A stretch of DNA of 64,000 nucleotides from assembly GCA_964453075.1 (NCBI GenBank), contig CAYVNM010000002.1, positions 22,402 to 86,401 of the forward strand, given 5' to 3'. A model generated the notes under the pieces. It was not told the origin of the DNA, did not search any database, and saw only the letters and a program-made list of their open reading frames with translations. Positions 1 to 7,121 of this stretch are shown here, piece by piece (position 1 is the stretch's first letter; each line of letters opens with the position of its first letter). The DNA is from C7867-006 sp964453075. Lineage in GTDB: Bacteria > Patescibacteriota > Minisyncoccia > Phycocordibacterales > DATDWN01. The position numbers were made by a program, and so were the translations under genes.

Positions 1-326
1 TCCGTAGCAACCATCAAGCATATTGCTTTGTTTTTGCTGAAAGTAACGGTCAAAAAACAAAAGATAGGATGAAGGCGCTGATCACAGCTAAAAATGGCTT
101 TGAATTAGCAGAGTTTGATTTAACACAGAGAGGCTCCGGAGAATTATACGGCAAAAAACAATGGGGTATCTCAGATCTGGCCATGGAAGCAATAAAAAAT
201 ATAAAAATGGTAGAAGCTAGCAGAGAAGAAGCGTCGCGTATTGTGGAGGAAGATGAAAACTTTGATTTACACCCATTGATTAAAGAGTATTTCCAAAACC
301 AAAAAGACAAAATTCATTTTGAATAA
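1..326 (+). CDS. recG: RecG helicase, C-terminal fragment
   Basis: The open frame enters from the left edge and stops at 324-326, so only the last ~107 residues are present. The translation contains the block FELAEFDLTQRGSGELYGKKQWG, typical of the end of the RecG helicase core, followed by the C-terminal tail with a DLHPLI segment. RecG is a superfamily 2 branch-migration helicase acting on stalled forks and Holliday junctions. The true start is outside the window. A small membrane-protein gene follows immediately, probably on the same transcript. Confidence 0.9.
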   Translation, partial: RSNHQAYCFVFAESNGQKTKDRMKALITAKNGFELAEFDLTQRGSGELYGKKQWGISDLAMEAIKNIKMVEASREEASRIVEEDENFDLHPLIKEYFQNQKDKIHFE

Positions 327-363
327 ATTTTACATAGAAAACAAAAGTGATATCATTTATGTA

Positions 364-645
364 ATGAAAAACTTTTTAACACAAAATAAAAAACATATAC
401 TATTATTGTTGGTAGGTTTGGTTTTACAAGTATCAATGAAGTACCCAAAAATTTTCAGTCTCATGCCACAAGAAATAGAGAATCAAGCCTCTATTTTAGT
501 ATTTCTTGTTTTACCATTTTTATTTCCATACCTTGGGTACCGCACCTACAGAGACAACAAAATTATTAGTATAATGTATTTTCTATTATCAATTTATCCG
601 ATTATATTGCTTGTAATAGGAACAATTATGTTATTATCCTGGTAA
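364..645 (+). CDS. small multi-helix membrane protein, unknown function
   Basis: The frame could open at 319, overlapping the end of recG, but the ATG at 364 (MKNFLTQNKKH) gives a conventional short cytoplasmic N-terminus. About 93 residues with three hydrophobic segments separated by short polar loops (YRTYRDNK). I do not recognise a family. It lies directly behind recG and ends just before a strong terminator, so the two are probably co-transcribed. Start choice is uncertain. Confidence 0.6.
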   Translation: MKNFLTQNKKHILLLLVGLVLQVSMKYPKIFSLMPQEIENQASILVFLVLPFLFPYLGYRTYRDNKIISIMYFLLSIYPIILLVIGTIMLLSW

Positions 646-658
646 AATAAAGCATTAA

Positions 659-695
659 CCCCAGTACCGCTTAGTTAGCGCGGTACTGGGGTTTT
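659..695 (+). terminator. intrinsic terminator after recG unit
   Basis: Perfect 12-bp stem CCCCAGTACCGC / GCGGTACTGGGG with a 9-nt loop followed by TTTTT. It closes the plus-strand recG transcript and separates it from the convergent small gene at 705-896. Confidence 0.9.
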
Positions 696-704
696 TGGAC
701 CAGA

Positions 705-896
705 TTACACCTTCCTCTGTCGAACCTTCCTGGTTCCATTGTGCCCGTGAGAACCCTTCTTCGGATCCTGTGGCACAACCTTCTCTTCTCGTCCCTTGGG
801 TGGATTGACCAGAACTTCCGCCTGCGCGGACCCCTCGGTTGCGACTGCAAACGGAGAGTAGAACGCTTTCGTTGCTGGAAACAATCTATGGGCCAT
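705..896 (-). CDS. small basic GC-rich orphan protein (63 aa)
   Basis: MAHRLFPATK... ends in a lysine/arginine-rich tail (KKGSHGHNGTRKVRQRKV). I recognise no domain. A strong SD (AGGAGG) lies 6 nt before the ATG and a TATAAT sits at about 948-953 on the minus strand. Base and codon use are clearly richer in G+C than the flanking genes. It belongs to the set of autonomous small genes scattered through this window. An overlapping plus-strand frame (741-932) lacks a ribosome-binding site and was rejected. Confidence 0.6.
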   Translation of the reverse strand: MAHRLFPATKAFYSPFAVATEGSAQAEVLVNPPKGREEKVVPQDPKKGSHGHNGTRKVRQRKV

Positions 897-968
897 TGGA
901 CAACCTCCTATACCAGGATACTAAAAACTTAGATTAATACAAGTATTATAGTTAAACCAGAGCCTACG

Positions 969-1144
969 AGACTCTGCTGAGAGTGAACCATATCGTCACG
1001 AGTTTTAAAAAGCCGACACTTAAGAATCTCGAAACTTACAGTTTCTGTACACCTGTTCTGTTTTTTACTTCGTAAACTCGTAAAAAACTATCACAGGTTT
1101 TCGAGTCCTGACACAGAGTCTCCCAGACTCTGCTGAGGGTAAAC
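969..1144 (-). repeat. family G structured element (copy G1) with flanking direct repeats
   Basis: The core at 1028-1105 folds, read on minus, as nested stems CTCGAAA/TTTCGAG, CCTGT/ACAGG and GTTTTTTAC/GTAAAAAAC. It is clearly related to the plus-strand segment at 4589-4676 behind tmRNA, with compensatory stem changes. The core is flanked by near-identical 20-nt direct repeats at 969-988 and 1125-1144 (AGACTCTGCTGAGRGTRAAC on plus), each of which can form a CAGAGTCT-type hairpin. Function unknown: ncRNA or small mobile structure. Confidence 0.65.
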
Positions 1145-1149
1145 ACGTA

Positions 1150-1173
1150 AAAAAGCACCTTACGTGCTTTTTT
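1150..1173 (-). terminator. terminator behind tRNA-Ile
   Basis: Short hairpin AAAGCAC/GTGCTTT with U-runs on both strands, a few bases past the tRNA 3' end on the minus strand. Confidence 0.75.
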
Positions 1174-1178
1174 TCGTG

Positions 1179-1252
1179 TCCGCCCTCCAGGACTCGAACC
1201 TGGGACCCCAGAGGTATAAGCTCTGTGCTCTAACCAACTGAGCTAAGGGCGG
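1179..1252 (-). tRNA. tRNA-Ile (anticodon UAU)
   Basis: Read on minus it folds as a full cloverleaf: acceptor CCGCCCT/AGGGCGG, D-stem GCTC/GAGC, anticodon stem CAGAG/CTCTG with loop CTTATAC, and T-arm CCAGG-TTCGAGT-CCTGG. The anticodon is UAU, decoding AUA as isoleucine. The discriminator is A and CCA is not encoded. Most bacteria read AUA with a lysidine-modified CAU tRNA, so a genuine UAU tRNA is notable. ATA codons are frequent in the neighbouring AT-rich genes. Confidence 0.95.
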
Positions 1253-1306
1253 ATTTTGGTTAGCTAGTGACTATAACAAAATAACACATTTTACAGAAAA
1301 ACAAAA

Positions 1307-1516
1307 TCAATGATAATCAGTTTTTCTATTCACTATCTTATGAGCTTCTGCTATAGCCTCTTCCGGTGTAATTTCACCTTGATTTAGAGCTATAAGTAGA
1401 TTATCAAGAGCAGGTATCTCAAAATCATTGGCACCCATCACAGCGGCCTGTTGTTTCATTTCCCCTATTATCATAACCGCTTGTTCTTTTTGATTTTTGT
1501 TTGGCTCTCCTTCCAT
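1307..1516 (-). CDS. short helical protein downstream of ftsH
   Basis: 69 residues, MEGEPNKNQKEQAVMIIGEMKQQAAVMGANDFEIPALDNLLIALNQGEITPEEAIAEAHKI.... It is charged and predicted helical, with no signal peptide or membrane segment. It starts 13 nt after the ftsH stop on the same strand, so it is probably the last gene of that transcript. Its composition matches the AT-rich host genes, not the GC-rich orphans. Family not recognised. Confidence 0.65.
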   Translation of the reverse strand: MEGEPNKNQKEQAVMIIGEMKQQAAVMGANDFEIPALDNLLIALNQGEITPEEAIAEAHKIVNRKTDYH

Positions 1517-1529
1517 AAAATAATTATAT

Positions 1530-3467
1530 CTATTCTTGGTGTTCGATGTCTAATTTTTTCTTTGGAACAATACCGTTGGCAACCAAAAGTGTTTCAAACT
1601 CCGCTCGTTCTATTGTTTCTGTTTCTATAAGTCTTTTTGCTATTGCATCCAAAAGTTTTTTGTTTTCTGAAATAACTTTCTCTGCTTTTTCACGTGCTTC
1701 TTTCATTATACGACTAACTTCTGCATCTATATCTGCAGCAACTTTCTCTGAAAATTCTTTTTCCTCAACACCTCTTCCAAATAAAACTTTCCCACCCTGT
1801 CCTTCAAGAGCAACCGGACCTAGTGTTTCTGACATTCCATATTTTGTGACCATGTCTCGTGCCAGAGCTGTTGAAACCTGCAGATCATTTGATGGGCCGG
1901 TGGTCAAATCATCAAATAGCATTTTTTCTGTTACATATCCTCCAAGAGAAACCGCGATATCATCCAGGAATTCTTTTTTAGATTGTAACTTTGTATCCTC
2001 TAAAGGAAGATGCAGAACATAGCCAGCCGCACGACCGCGAGATATTATCGATATCTTGTGAACAGGATCAGCATAAGGCAGAATTGATGCAAGCACAGCA
2101 TGTCCTGCTTCATGGTAGGCTGTTATTTCCTTTTCCTTTGTTGAAAGAATGTGACTTTTTCTTTCTGGTCCTAGCATTACCTTTTCTATTGAACGTATAA
2201 GATCGTATTGAGAAACTTTTGTACGATTTTCACGTGCAGCCAAAATTGCACCTTCATTCATAAGAGAATAAAGATCGGCTCCAGAAAATCCCGGGGTCCT
2301 CTCCGCTATTACTTTCAAGTTTACATCTTCTGCAAAGGGTTTCTTTGTACTGTGTACTATCAAAATATCCTCTCTGTCTTTGCGATCTGGTAGATCCAAG
2401 GTCACACGTCTATCAAACCTTCCTGGGCGAAGGAGAGCAGGATCTAAAACATCCGGTCTGTTTGTGGCAGCCATAACAATTACCTTCTCATTTGGCTCAA
2501 AACCATCCATCTCAACCAAAATTTGATTGAGGGTTTGTTCTCTCTCATCATTTCCACCACCAGCCCCAACACCCCTCACTCTTCCAACTGCATCTATTTC
2601 ATCAACAAAAATAATAGCCGGCGAGTTTCTCTTGGCCATCATAAATAGATCACGAACTCTTGATGCACCAACTCCAACAAACATCTCCACAAACTCTGAC
2701 CCCGAAATTGAGAAAAATGCCACACTAGCTTCTCCAGCCACAGCACGAGCAAGTAATGTTTTACCTGTACCAGGAGCACCCATCAATAAAATACCTTTTG
2801 GTATACGTGCTCCTATATCAAGAAACTTTTTTGGATTTTTCAAAAAATCCACAATCTCCGCCAGTTCTTCTTTTGCTTCTTTGCAACCAGCCACATCCTT
2901 GAATGTCACTCTCTGATTTTTATCATTTGGATCTATCATTCTTGCTTTAGACTGTCCAAAAGTCATAGCTTGCATTCCAGCACCACGCATTTGTCTGGAA
3001 ATAAACCAAATAAATACTAAAATAAATAGTATTGGAAAAATTATAGGCATCAAATTTAGAAACCAAAAACCCAAACCATTTTCTCTCTTTATATCTATTG
3101 TGATTTTAGAAATCTCTTCTTTTGTAACACCATAATTAACTAGTGTTTGTAATAATGCCTCTCCTTCTTCCTTTTTACCAGTTTTTTTGTCTCCACTCTT
3201 ATATTCAACATCCAAAGTATCCCCTTTCACAATAATAGACTTCACTAAATCTGACTTTATATCGGAAGATATCTGAGAAATAGGAATTTCAACAGCCTTC
3301 TCGGAAGTCCTGTCTGTAATCAAAGAATAAATGGTAGATAAAATTATAAATATAATCAGAATAGAGGCTATATAACTTATTATAGACCCTCCTTCTGGAG
3401 TTTTTCCCCCATTATCCCTTCTTTTTATTATTGGTTTTTGTTTTTCTGGTGATTTTGAGGTCTCCAT
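1530..3467 (-). CDS. ftsH: ATP-dependent zinc metalloprotease FtsH
   Basis: Membrane-anchored AAA+ protease degrading misfolded or unassembled membrane proteins. Two N-terminal membrane segments flank an extracytoplasmic domain. They are followed by Walker A GAPGTGKT, Walker B IIFVDEIDAVG, the SRH arginines (ATNRPDVLDPALLRPGRFDRR) and the zinc site HEAGH with the downstream peptidase domain. The frame can start at 3485, but the ATG at 3467 (METSKSPEKQ) is preceded by a TATACT hexamer at 3477-3482, consistent with the leaderless style seen elsewhere. A second TATAAT is at 3545-3550. Divergent from smpB. Confidence 0.95.
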   Translation of the reverse strand: METSKSPEKQKPIIKRRDNGGKTPEGGSIISYIASILIIFIILSTIYSLITDRTSEKAVEIPISQISSDIKSDLVKSIIVKGDTLDVEYKSGDKKTGKKEEGEALLQTLVNYGVTKEEISKITIDIKRENGLGFWFLNLMPIIFPILFILVFIWFISRQMRGAGMQAMTFGQSKARMIDPNDKNQRVTFKDVAGCKEAKEELAEIVDFLKNPKKFLDIGARIPKGILLMGAPGTGKTLLARAVAGEASVAFFSISGSEFVEMFVGVGASRVRDLFMMAKRNSPAIIFVDEIDAVGRVRGVGAGGGNDEREQTLNQILVEMDGFEPNEKVIVMAATNRPDVLDPALLRPGRFDRRVTLDLPDRKDREDILIVHSTKKPFAEDVNLKVIAERTPGFSGADLYSLMNEGAILAARENRTKVSQYDLIRSIEKVMLGPERKSHILSTKEKEITAYHEAGHAVLASILPYADPVHKISIISRGRAAGYVLHLPLEDTKLQSKKEFLDDIAVSLGGYVTEKMLFDDLTTGPSNDLQVSTALARDMVTKYGMSETLGPVALEGQGGKVLFGRGVEEKEFSEKVAADIDAEVSRIMKEAREKAEKVISENKKLLDAIAKRLIETETIERAEFETLLVANGIVPKKKLDIEHQE

Positions 3468-3544
3468 AGTAGCCCCAGTATACATCCCAAAAGAGTTTTA
3501 GCAAACAAATATTCCCCCCTCTAGAAAATGTTGTGGTGTTACCT

Positions 3545-3620
3545 ATTATAACGCCCCATCCCTACAATGAAAAACTCTAACGGGACAGGTAAAATAAGTA
3601 AAATAAAAGTGTGTTATAAT
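3545..3620. promoter_or_regulatory. divergent promoter region ftsH / smpB
   Basis: A TATAAT on minus (3545-3550) faces ftsH and a TATAAT on plus (3615-3620) lies 9 nt before the smpB ATG. Between them, at 3576-3585, is one copy of the TCTAACGGGA motif that recurs as inverted repeats around recJ, the HIT gene and tpiA. No partner arm is visible here. Confidence 0.65.
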
Positions 3621-3629
3621 CAGAAAATA

Positions 3630-4073
3630 ATGTCCCTTATATCAAACAAAAAAGCATACTTTAATTATGAAATTGGAGAAACATACAGTGCTGGTATGGA
3701 TCTTTTTGGTTATGAAGTAAAATCACTCCGTAAGGGACAAGGGTCTCTCGAAGGGGCATATGTCACAATTCGAGGAAACGAAGCCTTCCTTATAAACTCT
3801 TTCGTACCACCATATCAAGAGAAAAACGCACCCACCGACTACAATCCACGCAGAAACCGAAGGCTTTTGCTAACAAAAAAAGAGATAAAGGAACTGGGTG
3901 ATATTGAGAAAACCAAAGGCTTGACAATTGTACCTATTTCGGTGTATAATAAAGGAAGAGTTTTGAAGATTGATCTCGGAATAGGTAAAGGTAAAAAGAA
4001 ATTTGATAAACGCGAGACACTGAAAAAAAATGATATGGACAGAGAAATCCGTAGAGAGTTTAAAGATAGATAA
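3630..4073 (+). CDS. smpB: tmRNA-binding protein SmpB
   Basis: 147 residues from the ATG at 3630 (MSLISNKKAYFNYEIGETYSAGMDLFGYEVKSLRKGQGSL). It has the SmpB beta-barrel and the basic C-terminal tail (KGKKKFDKRETLKKNDMDREIRREFKDR). SmpB delivers tmRNA to stalled ribosomes. An in-frame ATG at 3567 is unlikely because it precedes the TATAAT at 3615-3620. Its RNA partner is encoded directly downstream, a common arrangement. Confidence 0.95.
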   Translation: MSLISNKKAYFNYEIGETYSAGMDLFGYEVKSLRKGQGSLEGAYVTIRGNEAFLINSFVPPYQEKNAPTDYNPRRNRRLLLTKKEIKELGDIEKTKGLTIVPISVYNKGRVLKIDLGIGKGKKKFDKRETLKKNDMDREIRREFKDR

Positions 4074-4118
4074 ATCAATAATTCCCGAAAAGTATTAGTT
4101 TGTAAACTAATTTTTCTC

Positions 4119-4514
4119 GGGGATGCCAGGTTTAGACAAGTAAATTCTTTGACAATGTGCATGGTAGAGCTCTAGAATCTCTTTAAACCTCTAGAAAATG
4201 TAAATGCAAAAAATACATTTACAAAAGCAGTTCCTTCACCATTTATGGCGAATGGATTTGCTCTCGCTTTCGCTTAATCTTTTAGATTAAACCAAAACGG
4301 CGGCTATTCTCTGAAGTCTGTTACGGGAAATAGTTGATATATCTTCGGACTAGGAATCGTTTTAGTTTCGAGACGCTTCTGAACTAAAGAAAACTGGACT
4401 TTTATTTATTTTGTAAGCTTAAAGAATAAAAGTTGAGAAAAATAAAACTTACTACACCATGTAGAAACATTATCAAAACTTATTTGCACGGGGGTTCAAT
4501 TCCCCCCTTCTCCA
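4119..4514 (+). ncRNA. ssrA: transfer-messenger RNA
   Basis: The 5' end GGGGATG pairs with the 3' CTTCTCC to form the acceptor, and the T-arm GGGGG-TTCAATT-CCCCC is intact near 4491-4506. The tag reading frame runs from GCA at 4227 to TAA at 4275-4277 and encodes AVPSPFMANGFALAFA, a hydrophobic C-terminus of the ALAA type recognised by ClpXP and FtsH. CCA is not encoded. Length of 396 nt is normal. smpB precedes it. Confidence 0.92.
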
Positions 4515-4561
4515 CAATAACGAGCCACCCGCAAGGGTGGTTTTCGTTATTGTGGAGAAGG
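4506..4561 (+). terminator. long hairpin overlapping the tmRNA 3' end
   Basis: CTTCTCCACAATAACGA at the tmRNA end is repeated as its reverse complement at about 4545-4561, around an inner GC stem CCACCC-gcaa-GGGTGG with TTTT. The outer arm includes the mature tmRNA 3' acceptor strand, so the precursor could fold into an alternative structure competing with the cloverleaf. It probably also terminates transcription. Confidence 0.7.
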
Positions 4562-4743
4562 AGCAAACCAGACGGTTCTGGTTTGCGTGGGGATTTGAAA
4601 ACCTTTGATAGTTTTTTGTGAGTTTGCGAAACAAAAAACAGAAAAGTTATACTGAAACTGTAAGTTTCGATTCCCCCTATAATAGATATTTTGTGAGCGG
4701 CAACGAACAAAATATTCCTGACCTAATCCACCCTTCTCCACAA
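4562..4743 (+). repeat. family G structured element (copy G2)
   Basis: A hairpin GCAAACCAGA/TTCTGGTTTGC (4563-4586) is followed by the G core at 4589-4676: outer GGGGATTTGAAA/TTTCGATTCCCC and inner GTTTTTTGT/ACAAAAAAC. It is homologous to G1 near tRNA-Ile. A further stem ATATTTTGT/ACAAAATAT follows. The segment is bounded by the 13-nt direct repeat CCCTTCTCCACAA, present at the tmRNA 3' end (4505-4517) and again at 4731-4743, as expected for insertion or duplication at a tRNA-like 3' end. Confidence 0.65.
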
Positions 4744-4746
4744 CTA

Positions 4747-4775
4747 TTGACATTAATTAATTGGTGTGATATCTT
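4747..4775 (+). promoter_or_regulatory. promoter of small gene 4798-4986
   Basis: TTGACA (4747-4752), 17-nt spacer, TATCTT (4770-4775). An AAGGAGGG SD follows, 9-10 nt before the ATG at 4798. Confidence 0.75.
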
Positions 4776-4797
4776 GTGTAAAGGAGGGAGATTTGCG

Positions 4798-4986
4798 ATG
4801 ACCGAACTGGAAATGAGCCTCGGGAACATCAAGACTGCTGTCGACGCTCAGGCAAAGCTCTTGGAAGCTGCGTTGGCACTTGCCGAGGGAAGTGTGGATA
4901 AACACAATTCTCTCCTGCTTGAAGCGAAGAACATTTTCGATGCACGCATCGCCGAGCTCAAGAAGGAACTCGAGCAGATGGAGTAG
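4798..4986 (+). CDS. small helical GC-rich orphan protein (62 aa)
   Basis: MTELEMSLGNIKTAVDAQAKLLEAALALAEGSVDKHNSLLLEAKNIFDARIAELKKELEQME. It is almost entirely amphipathic helix and would form a helical hairpin or coiled coil. The start is fixed by the SD AAGGAGGG. The frame is open upstream to 4618, but that part is AT-rich and belongs to the G2 element. It has its own promoter and terminator, and its G+C is higher than in neighbours. No family recognised. Confidence 0.75.
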   Translation: MTELEMSLGNIKTAVDAQAKLLEAALALAEGSVDKHNSLLLEAKNIFDARIAELKKELEQME

Positions 4987-5000
4987 CCACACCCACCAAC

Positions 5001-5033
5001 AGACCGCATGGTTCGCCCAGCGGTCTTCGTCTT
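5001..5033 (+). terminator. terminator of small gene 4798-4986
   Basis: Stem AGACCGC/GCGGTCT with a 12-nt loop, followed by a T-rich tail. Confidence 0.75.
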
Positions 5034-5094
5034 TATATAAATTTAAATAATTTAAAAAAATAAAATATATTCCCCTGTATACCACCCCCCTCCA

Positions 5095-5122
5095 TTGACT
5101 AACCTCCCAAAGAGAATATAAA
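5095..5122 (+). promoter_or_regulatory. promoter of small gene 5153-5320
   Basis: TTGACT (5095-5100), 16-nt spacer, TATAAA (5117-5122). Confidence 0.7.
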
Positions 5123-5152
5123 TATATACAGACAACAACCCAGGAGGGCTTT

Positions 5153-5320
5153 GTGGAACAGCAACAAGCGTTCACCGAGAAGCCTCTCCAGCGTTTTTTA
5201 ATGGATGTGGCTTTTGGACTTTGTATCTGTTTGTTTGTTTTCCTTTTTCATCTTGTAGAAGTCAAGAAACTTGAGATGAAAAAGGTAAACGATGCTTCGA
5301 TGACCACGCCCACCCCCTAA
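5153..5320 (+). CDS. 55-aa single-pass membrane protein, GTG start
   Basis: GTG at 5153 lies 4 nt after the SD AGGAGGG. The translation is (M)EQQQAFTEKPLQRFLMDVAFG..., with a hydrophobic helix at about residues 18-35 (VAFGLCICLFVFLFHLV) and a basic C-terminal tail ending MTTPTP. It has its own promoter and a terminator that begins at its stop codon. Unknown family; one of the autonomous small genes. Confidence 0.7.
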   Translation: MEQQQAFTEKPLQRFLMDVAFGLCICLFVFLFHLVEVKKLEMKKVNDASMTTPTP

Positions 5321-5353
5321 CCCGCCACGTCCCCCACGGACCTGGCGGGTTTA
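5319..5353 (+). terminator. terminator of small gene 5153-5320
   Basis: AACCCGCCA/TGGCGGGTTT stem starting inside the TAA stop codon. Confidence 0.85.
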
Positions 5354-5371
5354 CCATTGTTATTCTATTTT

Positions 5372-5405
5372 AAAACAAAAGCGCCTGTAGGGGCACTTTT
5401 GTTTT
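5372..5405. terminator. bidirectional hairpin
   Basis: AAAACAAAAGCGCC/GGGCaCTTTTGTTTT stem with A and T runs on the two sides. The rest of 5406-5622 is AT-rich with no convincing gene; a 62-codon hydrophobic frame at 5485-5673 lacks an SD site and overlaps the convergent gene. Confidence 0.6.
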
Positions 5406-5622
5406 GAACCTAAAACCAAGTATATTTTTTAAAACAAGGAGAAATTTTTTACAATAAATGCCATTGTAATAATGTTGGTGATCAATGTCGCCCATAGAAT
5501 TAAGTAAGCTGACATTGGTAATTTTATTTTTTGTGGATTCATTGTTTTTAGTATTATTTTTAGTAAAGCCCTACGCAAAACCTTATTATAGAATTAATTT
5601 GTTTATTAAACAACACCAGATG

Positions 5623-6198
5623 TTAATTAAATTTAACATAAGTTGGTTTAGCCAACATACTTCCGACTTTTGACCAAGCGTGACAATCATAACTAACACT
5701 GTTTGAATTAGTACCCAAAACTCTACCGCTTGTTATATCCTCTGGAATAACTTCTGGTAATTCTGAGATAGATTTTGGCTCTGTCCTTATACCCGTAGAC
5801 ATTCCTTCTGTCCAAACATACAAATACCTACCATCATAAACCATCATGGTTAATGTAGATTTACCAGTAGAATATCTCGTCCTGAACTCTGCCCTCAATT
5901 TGTTATCAGCTAGATATATAGAGTTTGTACTAGTTTGAGTTTGACTTACTTGCTCATACTTACATTCGTAACTTCCTTTTATGGATAAAATACTTTTTAG
6001 TGTAACTGGCTTTGTTGTAGTATTTTTTGTGGTAACAGAAGAAGTGCTATTTTTTACTTCTTCAGTACTGGTTCCTACCACAACCCGATCATCATTTAGA
6101 CCAGATTCATTTATTGTGCTTTTTGGAGAACGCACAAACCAAACGACCAACAAAATCAAAACCACACCCAAAATTGATAATATCTTTTTGTATTGCAT
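5623..6198 (-). CDS. signal-anchored extracytoplasmic protein, unknown function
   Basis: 191 residues. The N-terminal segment KKILSILGVVLILLVVWFVR is an uncleaved signal anchor or signal peptide. A Ser/Thr-rich linker (TSTEEVKNSTSSVTTKNTTTK) leads to a ~120-residue domain with two cysteines (YECKYEQV, VSYDCHAWSKV) and beta-rich character (TLTMMVYDGRYLYVWTE). The layout is common for CPR surface proteins. No enzymatic motif seen. Confidence 0.75.
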   Translation of the reverse strand: MQYKKILSILGVVLILLVVWFVRSPKSTINESGLNDDRVVVGTSTEEVKNSTSSVTTKNTTTKPVTLKSILSIKGSYECKYEQVSQTQTSTNSIYLADNKLRAEFRTRYSTGKSTLTMMVYDGRYLYVWTEGMSTGIRTEPKSISELPEVIPEDITSGRVLGTNSNSVSYDCHAWSKVGSMLAKPTYVKFN

Positions 6199-6297
6199 AT
6201 AATTTATTAAATAATAATTCCTCTATAATTTTACCATGAAAATGGCCCCTCGTAACACAACATAGAGCAGTTCTAATGCTTGTGTTATAATCACGGT

Positions 6298-6930
6298 ATG
6301 AAAAAATTTGTTTTATTCATAATAATCGTAGCATTACTGACTGGATATTTTTTTGTCTTCAAAGATAAGAATTCAACAAAAAAAGATACTAATATTGAAT
6401 CGTATAGAAACTACGGACTAGGCATATCGTTTGATTATCCAAAAGTATTAGACGTCAGTACTTCTGATGGAATCATAGTATTACATCACGATATTCCATT
6501 CGAAAATACAGGTGCCTGTGACATGATGGGAGAAGAAAAAACATACCCGAGATTAACAGACTTTAGAGTTACTATTCAAAAAACAAACAAAGGGCTCGTA
6601 GAGACCATGAAAGCAATGAGCCCATACATACCTCAAGAAAATTTTGTAGATAACCAAGTTGTAGAATCACCAGGATTTATTGATAAATTCTCAGTCGGCA
6701 CCCTAAAAGGTTACGCTATATATGAAGGTGCTGAGGGCTGTGGGCAAACCACATACTACTTCCCAATAAAAGACGATCAGACTCTCATAATCGGTAAGGC
6801 TTCTATACAAATACTTTCTGGTATATTTTCAGACAACAGAGAAAAGGAGGTTCTAGCCGTTCCAGGTGTTATTTCAAGAGAAGAATCAAACCAAATATTC
6901 CTATCAATACTACAAACACTAAAAATATAA
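6298..6930 (+). CDS. secreted or anchored protein of unknown function
   Basis: 210 residues from the ATG at 6298 (MKKFVLFIIIVALLTGYFFVFKDKN). An N-terminal hydrophobic helix precedes a globular extracytoplasmic domain with motifs such as YGLGISFDYPKVL, seen in small CPR surface proteins. TATAAT at 6286-6291 ends 6 nt before the ATG, so the mRNA is probably leaderless; the in-frame ATG at 6280 would lie upstream of that -10. Two cysteines (GACDMM, EGCGQT) may form a disulfide. Confidence 0.75.
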   Translation: MKKFVLFIIIVALLTGYFFVFKDKNSTKKDTNIESYRNYGLGISFDYPKVLDVSTSDGIIVLHHDIPFENTGACDMMGEEKTYPRLTDFRVTIQKTNKGLVETMKAMSPYIPQENFVDNQVVESPGFIDKFSVGTLKGYAIYEGAEGCGQTTYYFPIKDDQTLIIGKASIQILSGIFSDNREKEVLAVPGVISREESNQIFLSILQTLKI

Positions 6931-7002
6931 ATATTGTGTAATCGTTCAAAACGTGCTATATTTATGTTGTATTTATTGAATTTTATTACCAAATTAATAA
7001 CA

Positions 7003-7121
7003 AAATTTCAGATTTGAACCAAGGTCAAGGCGAAAGCTTTGAGAAAATCCGAGGTGTACTAAATGTACAGCGAGGAGTTTCGAGAAGTTTTCAACGCAGA
7101 GATTGGTCAAATATGGAATTT
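7003..7121 (+). repeat. family E structured element (copy E1)
   Basis: Outer arms AAATTTCAGATTTGAACCAA (7003-7022) and TTGGTCAAATATGGAATTT (7103-7121) pair. The interior holds the apical stem TGTAC-taaa-TGTACA flanked by CGAGG and GCGAGG, closely like copy E6 at 50949-51070. The infC start codon (7113) lies in the right arm, so the helix could occlude initiation. Confidence 0.65.

Noticed and set aside
741..932. Plus-strand 63-codon frame over the small gene at 705-896
   Set aside because: No ribosome-binding site or promoter on that strand; the minus-strand frame has a strong SD.
5485..5673. 62-codon hydrophobic frame
   Set aside because: AT-rich chance hydrophobicity, no SD, overlaps the convergent signal-anchored gene; left as undecided intergenic sequence.
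7014..7112. N-terminal extension of IF-3
   Set aside because: The sequence is the E1 structured element, not IF3-like, and the conserved protein starts near the ATG at 7113.
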